Below are positions 45,533 to 56,438 of a stretch of DNA of 64,000 bases, piece by piece (position 1 is the stretch's first letter; each line of letters starts with the position of its first letter). The position numbers and the translations under genes are program-made. Under the pieces are notes generated by a model that was not told the DNA's origin, made no database searches, and saw nothing but the letters and a program-made list of their open reading frames with translations. The stretch comes from Haberlea rhodopensis (lineage: Eukaryota; Streptophyta; Magnoliopsida; Lamiales; Gesneriaceae): NCBI GenBank assembly GCA_907163345.1, contig CAJQUN010001251.1:1-64000 (forward strand), read 5' to 3'.

Positions 45533-45951
45533 TAGGGCTGGTAAACGGATTAATCCGGTTCGGTCCGGCGGTTTCGGATCCGATAATTCTGGAACCAGTC
45601 CGATCCGTTAAGTAACCGGATCGAATTCGATTCTGGGTTGGACCTGTTCCAATCCGGAATAGTTTATTTTTTTCTTTTTTTCTTTTTTCTTTTCCAAAAA
45701 ATCGAGGTTATATTCACCTAAATAAAAAAAATTAAAAATAACGGACCGGTTCCGATTCAGCCCGGAACCAGATCCGTTTGGTACGGAACCGGTAAGATAC
45801 CGGATCCGGAATGATAGAACAGGTATCCGACCGGCATCTTACCGGTTCCGGATCGGTTCGGAATCGGTTAGCCTGGTTCTGGTTCCAGACTGGGCTAATC
45901 GATCCGATTTTGGACCGAGTCCGGATTGACCCAGCCCGTTAAGCAGCCCTA
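45533..45951. mobile_element. hAT-type MITE (419 bp)
   Basis: The ends are imperfect inverted repeats: TAGGGCTGGTAAACGG on the left and, read from the other strand, TAGGGCTGCTTAACGG on the right. The flanks GCGAGGAG (45525-45532) and GCGATGAG (45952-45959) match at 7 of 8 positions, the duplication length of hAT transposons. The inside is full of CCGGTTCCGG and GGATCCGG-type repeats and has no coding sequence. It sits in exon 1 of the methyltransferase. Confidence 0.85.
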
Positions 45952-45959
45952 GCGATGAG

Positions 45960-47900
45960 GCATTTTTGTTGTACAAAGTTTATGGACGTGTATGTTAGGA
46001 AAGTAGCAAGCAAATGTCGATGCGAGATTTATAATCTCTGTCCTTAATACAATATTACCACGCTACGATGCTAACGATTTACTTTGACAATTTGTCTCCC
46101 AATATACAACGACTATGATTTGTGATAGGAGCACTCTAAATCACAAATCATTTAAACCACAAATGTTTAAAAGCGCTTAATATTCAACAATGATGAAGAT
46201 CTACAAAATTACTCAAATTTTGATCTTCTATATGATGTGAATTTCTAAAATTTCATGTCCAATTCATTCGATGATTGTTTCTTATATAGTATATCAAGTG
46301 GTGTCATCAAAAGACACCATTTGAAAGCATCCAATCATGAAAAATTACACCCAAACATGAATGGACATACCATTTAATTTGGAAGCATCCAGTAATGGAA
46401 AAATGCACCCCAACATTAATGGACACACCATTTAATTCAATTCAAATTTTCAACATATTTTTGGTACCAATCGAAGGGGGCGGAATCCTATGTGTAGCGA
46501 TTCTCCAAGTACCATGACTCGCCGTTGGCCTATGTATTACCGTCGTCGGTGCCGGAATGCAGACAAATAAAGAGATTATAGTATAAAAAGGAATATTTTT
46601 ATAAATTGAAATAAAAAACTGACAAGCTAAAGAAATCGTGAGTAATTACTTAATTTAGACACCTCTTGTGAATATAAAATAATTTAATATCATAATTAAG
46701 CCATGCCTGTTCACTTAGAATTCGTCTAATAATATAAAATAATATAAACACTAAAACTATCGTCGGTGGGGGATTGACATGCAACATGATCTCTTTAAGG
46801 TGTGAACATCCGCTTAATTCGATTACCCATCGAACCAAACTTTTATTAATAATTGAAACCACTTTTTTTTTTAAACAACCGATTTAACGAACCAATTAAA
46901 TATCGTTGATTTTTAAAAAAAATCCATATATTTGTATTTTCACAAATTTTTAACCGGTATTTTTTGAGTGAAAACAAAGAATCGAACCGATTGAACCGAT
47001 ACACAAAGTTTTACTGATGAGGAAAAAAACTAAACAATCAATTATTCTCTTTTTTTTTTTTTTTCAGGTTTTCAAACAAGAAGTCAATTTAAAATTGTTT
47101 TATCACTCACATGGGCGTGATGTCCCCATATTGGCGACCCATATTGGCGAGTAAAGCTGGGGAAGACTGTCGGTGTGTGCCAATTTTAACTCGTTGTGGG
47201 TGTCATTGCGTTGTCACTCTTTGGACTCATGTTCATCGAGTTCGTTCTCGACTTTTTCAAGCCGGCTAGGAAAAAAATATTTAATTGATGTTCGAAATTA
47301 TTGAATTCGAGTCGAATGTATTCAACCTTTTATAAAGCTGAATTTGAGCCCAAATATTTTGTTTGATAGTTCTCGAGCCCCTTGTAAGCTTTAATATTTT
47401 ATTAATATAATATAATTATATATTAAATAAATATATTTCTAGTCTTTCGGGCCTTTTGTTTTCGAGTAATAGTTCAAATAGTTCGTGAACATGTTCAAAT
47501 GTTTCGAGACGAGCTTGAACTTGAGCCTTGATTTTTCAACCTAATTCGAGCAAAGTTACATTTGAATAATTTTTCCCTTATATCTACTCCTATGAAATTT
47601 ATCCTTAAATTAGTTTTAATTTTAAAATATATTTAGTTTAAACAAAACAAATCCTAACTTTTAAATTGTTTACCTTAAATAAATGTTTTTAGTTATAAAA
47701 TTAAAAAAATTGTTATTTAATCAAAAATATAGGAAATAATCGATTAATTAAATTATTTTCAAAATAATGATGTGTCCATTCATATTTGGATGCAATAAAA
47801 AAAAACAATAAGGTTGATTTTTTAAGAAGCGAGCTGTATCCAACTCAGATTCCGTGTTCGGCGAATGAATGAAGTTACACTAAGATTCCATCCAAAGCCT
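45960..47900. other. Intergenic AT-rich DNA upstream of SAM synthetase
   Basis: No gene is visible. Long T and A runs (near 46862 and 47050), and a repeated GAGTTCG/TTCGAGC motif family between 47220 and 47540, suggest old decayed repeats. Confidence 0.4.
46323..46438. repeat. Two tandem 58-bp units
   Basis: Units 46323-46380 and 46381-46438 share GAAGCATCCA.T.ATG.AAAA, then ACACC and AATGGACA.ACCATTTAATT, at about 80 percent identity. Confidence 0.8.
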
Positions 47901-47910
47901 CGCTGTTTGG

Positions 47911-48006
47911 GCTCTATATATTTACCAATTTCCGCACTCCCTTCGTCGCACTTCTCACTCCACCTCTGCCCGTTGTGCACTTTCTAGTCTCCCATTTTAA
48001 TCCAAG
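47911..48006 (+). promoter_or_regulatory. SAM synthetase core promoter and leader
   Basis: CTATATATT at 47914-47922 is a good TATA box. A pyrimidine-rich leader (CTCCCTTCGTCGCACTTCTC) follows and runs to the donor AAG/GTATCAC at 48006/48007. The exact transcription start cannot be read from sequence alone. Confidence 0.6.
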
Positions 48007-48496
48007 GTATCACTCTTTCTCTCTGTCTCCCAATTTTCCTTAGTTTTTGTTTCATTTGCTGATAATCGAGACATGTTACTTGCATTAGGTCTTGTGTTTT
48101 GTTGTAAATTGGCGATCTTTTTTTGTTTTCTCTTTTTGAATGTTGTATTTTTTTGGGGGAAATGATTGTTATGTGGTGGTTCTGCTGAATATACGTTGTG
48201 GATTTTGATGGTTTGTCAACTCTCGAAAGTCTAAGTACTTGCAATCCTTTACATGTGTGAAATTATTGAATTTTTGGAGTGGGATTTCTGTTTTGAAAGG
48301 CAGTCTAGATGTTATATTACTAATTATTATGATATTAGTCCAGATCTGAGCTAGTTTCTTAAGCATTTACGAGGTTCAATGGAGTGTGATGATAACGAGA
48401 ACAAATAATTCAGCAATCTACACTTTTTTCCTACAATTTTGTTTTTTTTTTTTGTAGCTTAAGCAAATGTTTTAATTTTGTATACATGTGATGTAG
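48007..48496 (+). other. 5'UTR intron of SAM synthetase
   Basis: A 490-bp AT-rich, T-rich intron starts GTATCACTC and ends TGATGTAG, 10 bases before the ATG at 48507. An intron at this place is usual for plant SAM synthetase genes and often raises expression. Confidence 0.75.
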
Positions 48497-48506
48497 GCTG
48501 AAAGAG

Positions 48507-49688
48507 ATGGAGACCTTCTTGTTCACATCCGAGTCTGTGAATGAGGGACACCCAGACAAGCTCTGCGACCAGATCTCCGATGCAGTTCTTGATGCCTGCC
48601 TTGCCCAGGATCCGGAGAGCAAAGTTGCTTGTGAGACTTGCACCAAGACTAATATGGTCATGGTGTTTGGTGAGATCACCACCAAGGCCAATGTTGACTA
48701 TGAGAAAATAGTCCGTCACACTTGCCGTGCCATCGGATTTGTATCTGATGACGTGGGTTTGGATGCCGACAACTGCAAGGTTCTAGTTAACATTGAGCAG
48801 CAGAGTCCTGATATTGCTCAGGGTGTCCATGGTCATCTTACCAAGCGACCCGAGGAGATTGGTGCTGGTGATCAGGGCCATATGTTTGGCTACGCCACAG
48901 ATGAGACCCCTGAATTGATGCCCCTTAGCCATGTTCTTGCGACCAAACTTGGTGCTCGACTTACAGAGGTTCGAAAGGACGGTACTTGCCCATGGTTGAG
49001 GCCCGATGGTAAAACCCAAGTGACAGTTGAGTACTACAACGAGAACGGTGCCATGGTTCCTATTCGTGTTCACACTGTTCTGATCTCGACTCAGCATGAT
49101 GAGACTGTGACCAACGATGAGATTGCTGCCGACCTAAAGGAGCATGTCATCAAGCCGGTGATTCCCGAAAAGTACCTCGACGAGAAGACCATCTTCCACC
49201 TCAACCCTTCTGGCCGTTTTGTCATCGGTGGCCCCCATGGTGATGCTGGTCTTACTGGTCGCAAGATCATCATCGACACTTATGGAGGCTGGGGAGCTCA
49301 CGGAGGCGGTGCTTTTTCGGGGAAGGACCCCACAAAGGTAGACAGGAGTGGTGCGTATGTAGTTAGACAAGCCGCAAAGAGCATTGTGGCGGGGGGACTT
49401 GCTAGGAGGTGCATAGTTCAGGTTTCCTATGCCATTGGTGTGCCCGAGCCATTGTCGGTGTTTGTAGACACGTACGGAACTGGAAAGATTCCTGACAAAG
49501 AAATTCTCGATATTGTGAAGGAGAACTTCGATTTCAGGCCTGGTATGATTTCTATTAATCTGGATCTCAAGAGGGGTTCCGGCAATAGGTTCTTGAAGAC
49601 TGCTGCTTATGGGCATTTTGGTAGAGATGACCCCGATTTCACTTGGGAAGTGGTGAAGCCTCTCAAGTATGACAAGACCCAAGCTTAA
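48507..49688 (+). CDS. SAMS: S-adenosylmethionine synthetase
   Basis: A single 393-codon exon, the full length of plant enzymes. It makes S-adenosylmethionine from methionine and ATP in the cytosol, the methyl donor for most methylations and the precursor of ethylene and polyamines. Visible signatures: ESVNEGHPDKLCDQISDAVLD at the N-terminus (shown here as a motif, with the ATP-contacting His), GAGDQGHMFGYATDE near residue 115-130, GGPHGDAGLTGRKIIIDTYG near 235-255 and GGGAFSGKDPTKVDRS near 265-280 (phosphate-binding loop). All key Asp and Lys positions are kept and no frame damage is seen. The codon choice is richer in G and C than the neighbours, as expected of a highly expressed gene. The start is supported by conservation of METFLFTSES. 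Confidence 0.97.
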   Translation: METFLFTSESVNEGHPDKLCDQISDAVLDACLAQDPESKVACETCTKTNMVMVFGEITTKANVDYEKIVRHTCRAIGFVSDDVGLDADNCKVLVNIEQQSPDIAQGVHGHLTKRPEEIGAGDQGHMFGYATDETPELMPLSHVLATKLGARLTEVRKDGTCPWLRPDGKTQVTVEYYNENGAMVPIRVHTVLISTQHDETVTNDEIAADLKEHVIKPVIPEKYLDEKTIFHLNPSGRFVIGGPHGDAGLTGRKIIIDTYGGWGAHGGGAFSGKDPTKVDRSGAYVVRQAAKSIVAGGLARRCIVQVSYAIGVPEPLSVFVDTYGTGKIPDKEILDIVKENFDFRPGMISINLDLKRGSGNRFLKTAAYGHFGRDDPDFTWEVVKPLKYDKTQA

Positions 49689-51169
49689 GCTTAAATCAGA
49701 ATTGGAATACTAGTACTTACCCTCCAGTATAAACTACTTTTGGCTTTCAAGGGTTTTGCTTCTATTTATTGTTTGTGTTTACACATTCTTCATGCTTTTG
49801 CGCTTCACTATTTGTAGACGGGCACATCTTTGCCTATTATTTTGCCATTCATGTTTAGAGTTGCATGCTTTTAATGAAAAACTTGATTTTATTTTTATAG
49901 TAGGAAAATTCGAAGGTATAATTTACGCGACAAATTCTTAAAGGAACTAGAAACACAGAAATCATAAATTTGGAATCTATTGCCTTTAAGATGCTAATAA
50001 ATCTATTTCTCTGCCATTATACCTCCCTCAACATAAAGGCAGCTGGATGTTTTCTTCTTGATGATTGCTGGCAAAGATTATGAAATTTCTAACTAAATCA
50101 AGTTCATGAAAATGCAAGATATGAGAACGATAGATTCTACCACGGAAGCCATAAAAGCAAGCAGATAAAAAACATGACCATCGTATGTGGCATCGTATGC
50201 GGAGGCAGATAAAAGACATGATCATCATATACTAGCGCTAGTTTGAGACATAACCATCGTGTGCGGACCTTAGCCTGATTAAGGAACCTTCATACCTTGC
50301 AGTGTCTACCTTAATGGCTAATTCCTTTGAGAGAACACTAAGGCTACAAGCATCCTTAATACCCTTATTCTTGTAATAAGATTTCCTCGTAAGATTCTAA
50401 ACTTCTTTTAGATTCACGTGTGCTAGTATTCCATACATAATAAGACCTACTTTTTCAAAAGTTGCATAAAATAATTTTTTTTAAAAAAATAAAACAAGTG
50501 AGGTGAGAATATCTAAGACATCAATCTCTGGCAAATGTTAATCATCTTCTGAAAGATTCTAGAATAGGAGGAAAACTAGCTTTGCATATTCATAAAAACA
50601 GATTAATCTAAATTTACCGTCTAATGGCTTCCCATACAAGAGCAGCCACAATATCTGGAAAAAAAAAGAGCAGCCAACGTTACTCGCTCAGCTTGAAGAA
50701 GTTGAGATGAGCCTTTTTCAGCCTTTTTCAACGAGAAAACTGTTTGTGCTTTTCTTTTTGTTCAAGTAGACGAAAAAACTCACAAGTTGACAAACACTTG
50801 CTTATAAATAAAATTGCTTGGAAAACAGTAGAAACTTACAACAACAGTTTAAATATACTGTGCATAAACTTTGTTGTGTAGTATCTGAAATGGACGAGGC
50901 CACAGTAAACCGTGTGCCCGTAAACTCTAAATTGTCCGCCTACAACTTCTGGCCTCCTGGACAAGAGAGTTACAAGGTACAAAGCCCGAACACCTCTGTT
51001 TGGATTGAAGCAGAAACCCAGACAGACTCAATCGAACACTCAACAATGTGTAGTACTCTCAAGATAATATGATATGATATGAAATGCAATTTCGGGATGT
51101 TGAAAGCATAAAGCTGACGCAGCTTATATAGCTGAGCAGCATACCACTCCAAAGGTCTCAGAAATTAAG
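49689..51169. other. SAM synthetase 3' region and unassigned DNA
   Basis: The SAM synthetase 3'UTR extends from 49689 for perhaps 250 bases. The rest is AT-rich. A small open frame at 50818-51072 has no recognisable domain and lies beside a retroelement, so I do not call it a gene. A CGTATGTGGCATCGTATGCGG repeat-like stretch occurs near 50181. Confidence 0.4.
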
Positions 51170-51573
51170 TGTAAAGTTTAATGGGGGTAGATGAAAAGTC
51201 TCAACACTTAACATCAGATTAATATGGATTTAAGTCTCACACTTAAATCTGACTTCAAGGCTGCCTTCGCGGCAGCGACACGCGCGACGCGGCGAGGCGA
51301 GTCAAGACGAGACGAGACGAGACGAGACGAGCGGACGGACGGACGGCGCGCGAGGGGCACCCATCTTTACTACTTAACTACACTCTATTGATTTGTATCT
51401 CATTATAAACAAACCATAAATGTATCATTTTCTCAATAAGAGATTTCTTTAGCCTAATTGACTATTCATAATTAACTTACCATAATTTTGTTCTCATTAA
51501 CAAAATTAACAATAAATTGGGCTTTTAATAATTAAAACCCAATTAGTTTACAAATCCTTTATTAATCCCAACA
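51170..51573 (-). repeat. 3' LTR of element E, left border uncertain
   Basis: On the minus strand the LTR starts TGTTGGGATTAATAAAGG at 51573, directly after the purine tract GTGGGGGAT (51574-51582). The outer end is guessed at TGTAAAGTTTAATGGG (51170). It contains an unusually GC-rich stretch (51263-51360). Confidence 0.65.
51306..51346. repeat. (GACGA)5 and (ACGG)n microsatellite
   Basis: Five GACGA pentamers (51306-51330) are followed by GCGG and three ACGG units. The block sits in a GC-rich island inside an AT-rich LTR. Confidence 0.85.
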
Positions 51574-52142
51574 ATCCCCCACATGAATGCAATATGGCGA
51601 AAAAATAACACAATGCACCTAGATGAAGATTTGAGAGTACTTTGAGAATCCACTGCATCAGGATAGGTGGTGGTTAACCTTGAACCTTCCTTAGTAAAGT
51701 ATCATCGGATATACTTGTCAACCAGTGGACGTGATGCCTTGAATTGTTCGACGTTTTATGTATAACAAGACAACAATACTCACACAGCTTCATCTCCACA
51801 CTATTATTAGTTCTTTCGTTGTTGTCCATTTTGGCCCTGGACTGCCTTTGATGTTTCATCGAATGCTCTAGAGATTTAGCCCTCAGGTCATCTCATAGAA
51901 GCGGCCCCTTCACATTCGATATAGGCGATTTCTCCTAAAGAGCATCCTGTAATACCCCCACTTTATCATCTCGAGATAGAAGAATCATTAAGAGCATGAG
52001 CTCAGCCTTCCCAAAGTACAGGTCTATCACTCTTTCATCATAGGAATAAGTAAGGAACTCAATTTCCCGAGTGCTTTGTTCGATCCCCCCCCCCCCCCAC
52101 AATTCGGTTTTCCCATTGAACCTGCAAATTGGACTTTACAAT

Positions 52143-53687
52143 TCAGGTTGGGTTGCCACCATGGTTGGAAATCAATTTCATTGGCTTCAATCCCATTCCC
52201 CTCGATGAAATCTCTACTCGGTCTCTCGTTAGACCTTTCGTAAATGGGTCCGCAATGTTTTCTTTAGACTTCACATAATCTAGAGAAATAACACCGGATT
52301 TCAGTAGATTTCTCACGGATTTATGTCTCCGACGTATATTTCTAGATTTCCCATTATACACATTGTTTTGTGCTCTTCCCATAGCTGACTAACTATCACA
52401 GTGCACGCTAATGGGTGGCACATGTTTTGACCACATTGGAATGTCCTCCAAGAAACTCCAAAGCCAATCAGCTTCTTCTGCTGCAAGATCTAAAGTTATG
52501 AACTCAGATTCCATAGTTGATCTAGCAATGCATGTCTGTTTGCATGATTTCCATGAAACAGCTGCACCTCCAATTATAAAAATATATCCACTCGTGGACT
52601 TTATATTATTGGAGTCCAATATCCAATTCGCATCTGAGTACCCTTCAATTACTGCTGGATATCTCGTATAATGTAGTCCGTAGTTAGTAGTGTATCTTAG
52701 ATATCTAAGAACTCGAACTACTGCCTTCCAGTGCTCATAACTGGGATTACTCGTATATCTGCTCAATCTGTTGACTGAGTTAGCTATATCAGGTCTAGTG
52801 CAGTCCATGAGATACATGAGACTACCTATGACCCTCGAGTACTCAAGTTGTTGCAGACCTTCTCCGCGATTCTTGCAAAGATTTGACACCACCTCCATAG
52901 GTGTTCTCGCGATGGTATTATTTCTCTTATCAAACTTGTCAACTATCTTCTCAACATAATGACTTTGGGAGACAGAATATCCATCTACATGTTTTGTGAT
53001 CTTCATCCCAAGAATCACATCTGCAAGACCTAGGTCTTTCATCTCAAAATTTCGTGACAATATTTTCTTGGTAATATTGATGTTATTGTTATTACCAACA
53101 ATTATAATGTCATCTACGTAGAGACATACTATCACATAGTTTGTATTGTCTCCTTTCACGTAGACACATTTATCACATTGGTTTGTTTTAAACCCATTTG
53201 AAAGCATGACACTGTCAAATTTTTCGTGCCATTGTTTAGGTGCTTGTTTTAATCCATACAAGGATTTTACAAGTCTACACACCTTTGTTTCTTTCCCTGG
53301 AACTACAAACCCTTCAGGTTGGTCCATGTAAACCTCCTCTTCTAACTCTCTATTTAGAAAGGCTGTTTTTACATCCATTTGATGGATCTCTAGGTTATAT
53401 AACGCAACAAATGCAATTATTAACCTTATAGACGTTTTCCTGGATACAGGAGCGTATGTGTCGAAATAATCAACACCTTCAGTTTGTCTGTAACATTTGA
53501 CTACAAGTCTAGCCTTGTAATTATCTACAGTACCATCAGCTTTCATCTTCATCTTGAAGATCCACTTGTGGCCTAGTGGTTTACAACCTGTAGGAAGATC
53601 CACTAGTTCCCAAGTATGATTATGTAAGATAGACTCTATCTCACTGTTCACCGATTCTTTCCAAAGATCAGAGTCTTGTGAAGACAT
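52143..53687 (-). pseudogene. Element E reverse transcriptase and RNase H
   Basis: The frame 52389-53687 covers copia RT (WKESVNSEIESILHNHTWEL, QMDVKTAFLNRELEEEVYMD, YVDDIIIVGNN) and RNase H up to VHCDS. It then meets a TAG where CAG (Gln) is usual in copia RNase H, and resumes at 52143-52382 (ENIADPFTKGL). Its N-terminal codons begin in the target duplication of element F. Apart from the TAG and the insertion this pol looks well preserved, so element E was probably not old when F arrived. A poly-C tract (52085-52098) lies just downstream. Confidence 0.88.
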
Positions 53688-53689
53688 TG

Positions 53690-55705
53690 TGTAAAAACCC
53701 GGATTTGAGGTTATCCAACATCCGAGGTAATTGTGGCAAGTTAAACTCTTTTATAATTAACTAAAATTATATTGTGTTAGAGTTTAACTAGAACTCTAAT
53801 TTGATTAAGATGGATTAATAAAGTGCCCTAGTGGGAATCAAATTCTTGTTAGAAGTTGTTTCAAATCTCCTAAACTCTAGCCAAGAGTTTCAATACACCA
53901 AGGAGTCCTCATTCATCTCAAACTCTTCCTTTAATCCATCAAAGTGCAGCAGCTTGGATCAATCAAAAATCAGATCTATATCATCGCTTATCTGCTCAGA
54001 TTTGGCCCCAAGATTTCGATATATTCCACCTCTTCCAAACTCCTCAAAAATTCAGCAACAATTATTTGTCAAGTTCCAGCCAATAAGAAGCCATAAAGAG
54101 TCCACAAAAATTCAACATAATTGCACCAAACTTTCGGTTAACTTTCAGCAATAAAATCTGGTTTTTATCACAACAAATCTGCACAGATTTGCTCCTATAA
54201 TTTCGATAGTTTGCACCTCTAAAACTCCTTGAGTTTTGTCCCAACCATTAGCTATGAATAGGGCTATCATTGGTAGTATTCTTCATCACAAACTCAGCCT
54301 CCCAGCAGCATCTATTCCATCGAAAGTTTCACCCACAAGCCGAGAGAATTCTGCACCATTTACCAGCGAGTTATGCGAGAACTAAACCGAGTGTTCTTGG
54401 CCAAGTTTCCAGCAACCATAACCAAGGAATCGAGCCATAATTCCGTCCAAGTTTTTACAGAAACGCCTCAACATCTCAGCCATCGTTTTATTCAGCAAGT
54501 TCCGTTCGTGTGTTTCTGTCTCTGATCGAACGAAACATTGGCAGAAGTTGTTTGACAGCAAGCCGCAGACTTCACGTCTGTTTTCCAGAATTTAATCAAG
54601 TTTTTCCAGCACTGAAACTGAGGGATCCTTGATCAATCGTCAACGCCTTGTTCCATCGATTTACCAGCGAGTTTTGTGAGATAAAAACCGAGAGAGTCTT
54701 GGCCTTAAATCAGCACCTGAACCACCGATTGTTCCAGCACTTGTTCGAATCAAATCCTATCAAAATCCGGTTCGAGAAAGGCTAAGAATTTAGCCCTTGT
54801 TGTTCGGATAGTTATCGAAAGCCAAGGAAGATTTGAATCTGTTCGTTTCGTACCGTCGATTACCCAAACACGCATCAAGCACTGTAAGTGGGCTTTTGTT
54901 ATGTATATTCGTTTCGTTTTCTAAAATCTTATAGTATGTTTTAAAATTCCCAATCGATATGTATTATGTTGAAATTATGAAAGTATTATTTTGTAAGCAC
55001 GCTAAACTCGAAATCTAATTGGATTTGGATCCCCATGACCCTGATGCGGTGGGATGTAACAAAGAACCTTATACGGTGGTAATCCGTTGTTTCTGGATTA
55101 TCCAGACCCTTTATTCGTGGGTTAGCCGATGTTATGACCTCATCTCTAGGAGGGTTAAGTCTAGAGACTGATATCAGTACCAAGAAGAGAGTAGAATGCT
55201 TTACTGTGCTTAAGTATATGAAAATTATGAAACGATATGTTATGCCATGGCTCGTAAGGGCAACCAAGTATGTTAAGATACATTCATATCGGTTTATGCA
55301 AGTTTTATGATACAACTTTATGAAAATTATGTATATGTATGATATCGATTGTCCCCACTTGCTGAGTGTTTACCAAAGCACTCAACCCCTTACTCTACAT
55401 CCCCAGATAAAGGCGAAGAAGAATTAGAGCAAGAAGAAGAGCACCAATTTTGGGGTTGGTGAATCAAGTCCGCTGCGTAACTCAAGATTTTATGTTTTAA
55501 AGTTTTCCAAGTTTTAGGACAATTTTATTTATTCAGTTGTTAAGTTTTAGTTTCACGTTTTTAATTCAGTTGTAAAGACAATGATTTCTTTATTTATGGA
55601 ATATAGACTGGTTTTCAGTTGTTATGATATTACGAGGCTTATTGGTTTCCTAGTTGTAATGGAAGCCAATGCCGGTGTTATCGACCCCGGTCTCGGGGCG
55701 TGACA
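53690..55705 (+). repeat. 5' LTR of element F (2,016 bp)
   Basis: This is the complete LTR. It matches 61596-63199 base for base in every stretch I compared, except 55175-55591, which is missing from the 3' copy, and a few bases near 55050. Small open frames inside it occur identically in both copies and are LTR sequence, not genes. Confidence 0.93.
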
Positions 55706-55711
55706 TTTTAG

Positions 55712-55723
55712 TGGTATCAGAGC
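55712..55723 (+). other. Primer binding site of element F
   Basis: TGGTATCAGAGC, complementary to the 3' end of initiator methionine tRNA, starts six bases after the LTR. Confidence 0.88.
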
Positions 55724-56438
55724 TAGCCAGGTTCCATAATCCCGCTGGGAAAAGTATTCTAGTTAAGGAAATAACTAGAAGAAAATTCCGGTTGAAATAG
55801 ACCAACTGGAGAAATAAATACAGTTGGGTGAAAATTTGTCGTTTCATGATAATTACGATAATCAGGAGTCCAATCTGATTAATCACATGAATACGAAAAT
55901 TTTTGAAATTTTAAAATTTTCAGTTTCTGTTTTTAATTTTCAAAAAAAAAAATCGATTTTTAAGAATTATTTTCGAAAATTTTTCGATTTTCGTACAGTA
56001 AACCCTAGGCTCCTCGCCGCCGCTGCCGATTGCCGCCGCGATAACCTTCGACCAGTGTATCATTGGAACCGCCTCGTCCAGTCGACCCTACTGTCCAAGT
56101 TTCATGTCGACGGACTTTGTTTGCCCGATCAATTCCTCATTCGAAGCTCAAGAACCCTAACCCCCAAATTATTTCGTTTTCCCGATTTACAGATCGTACC
56201 TTGATCGTTTTTGAAATTAAAAATTTTCGTGAGATCTTCCAAGCAATTCGATCATTAACCCTCTGCCAATTTCATATTTCAAGCTCCGATTAGGGATTAA
56301 TTTTGAAACCCTAATTTTCGATTATAAACCCTAATTTTCGATTTAAAAAAAAAAAAAAATTCCAGAATTCGAATCCTTGCTTTTAATACTTGATTTTATG
56401 ATTTGTCAAGTATTTAATTCCGTGTTTGGGTTTAGGTG
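55724..56438 (+). other. Leader of element F
   Basis: About 715 bases of mostly AT-rich, low-complexity sequence lie between PBS and the first intact ORF. I do not believe the 126-codon open frame at 55824-56204 is coding; it is compositionally uneven and lacks any domain. Confidence 0.5.

Larger units (their letters stand above)
42258..45990 (-). pseudogene. SAM-dependent methyltransferase gene (AT3G60910/METTL13-like), decayed
   Basis: Minus-strand exons can be read by homology and splice sites: part of exon 1 at 45460-45532 (LYIPRHHHVLVVGCGSS, the SAM-binding glycine motif), about 43850-43952 (FSESMVADGYNEVINID), about 43623-43690 (MDVRDMSS, FDAVVDKG), 43522-43541 (GTLDSLL), 43137-43189 (CGQNSLQNA, LEEVW), 42724-42801, 42470-42600 (ending VRCIYVCVK) and 42258-42356 with a stop. 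This order matches plant class I methyltransferases of the METTL13-like group. Exon 42724-42801 reads in two frames and has TAG where Trp is expected (DSCS-stop-AIKLH), the segment that should precede it is missing, and a MITE splits exon 1. I therefore call a pseudogene. Homology right of the MITE (to about 45990) is weak. Confidence 0.65.

Noticed and set aside
42258..49688. A SAM-metabolism gene cluster (synthetase next to methyltransferase)
   Set aside because: The methyltransferase is decayed, lies on the opposite strand, and belongs to a family acting on proteins. The adjacency looks accidental.
50818..51072. 84-codon open frame between SAM synthetase and element E
   Set aside because: No recognisable domain, no neighbouring exons and close to a retroelement border.
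53831..54154. 107-codon open frame found identically at 61737-62060
   Set aside because: Both lie at the same place in the two LTRs of element F. No domain and no reason to think it is translated.
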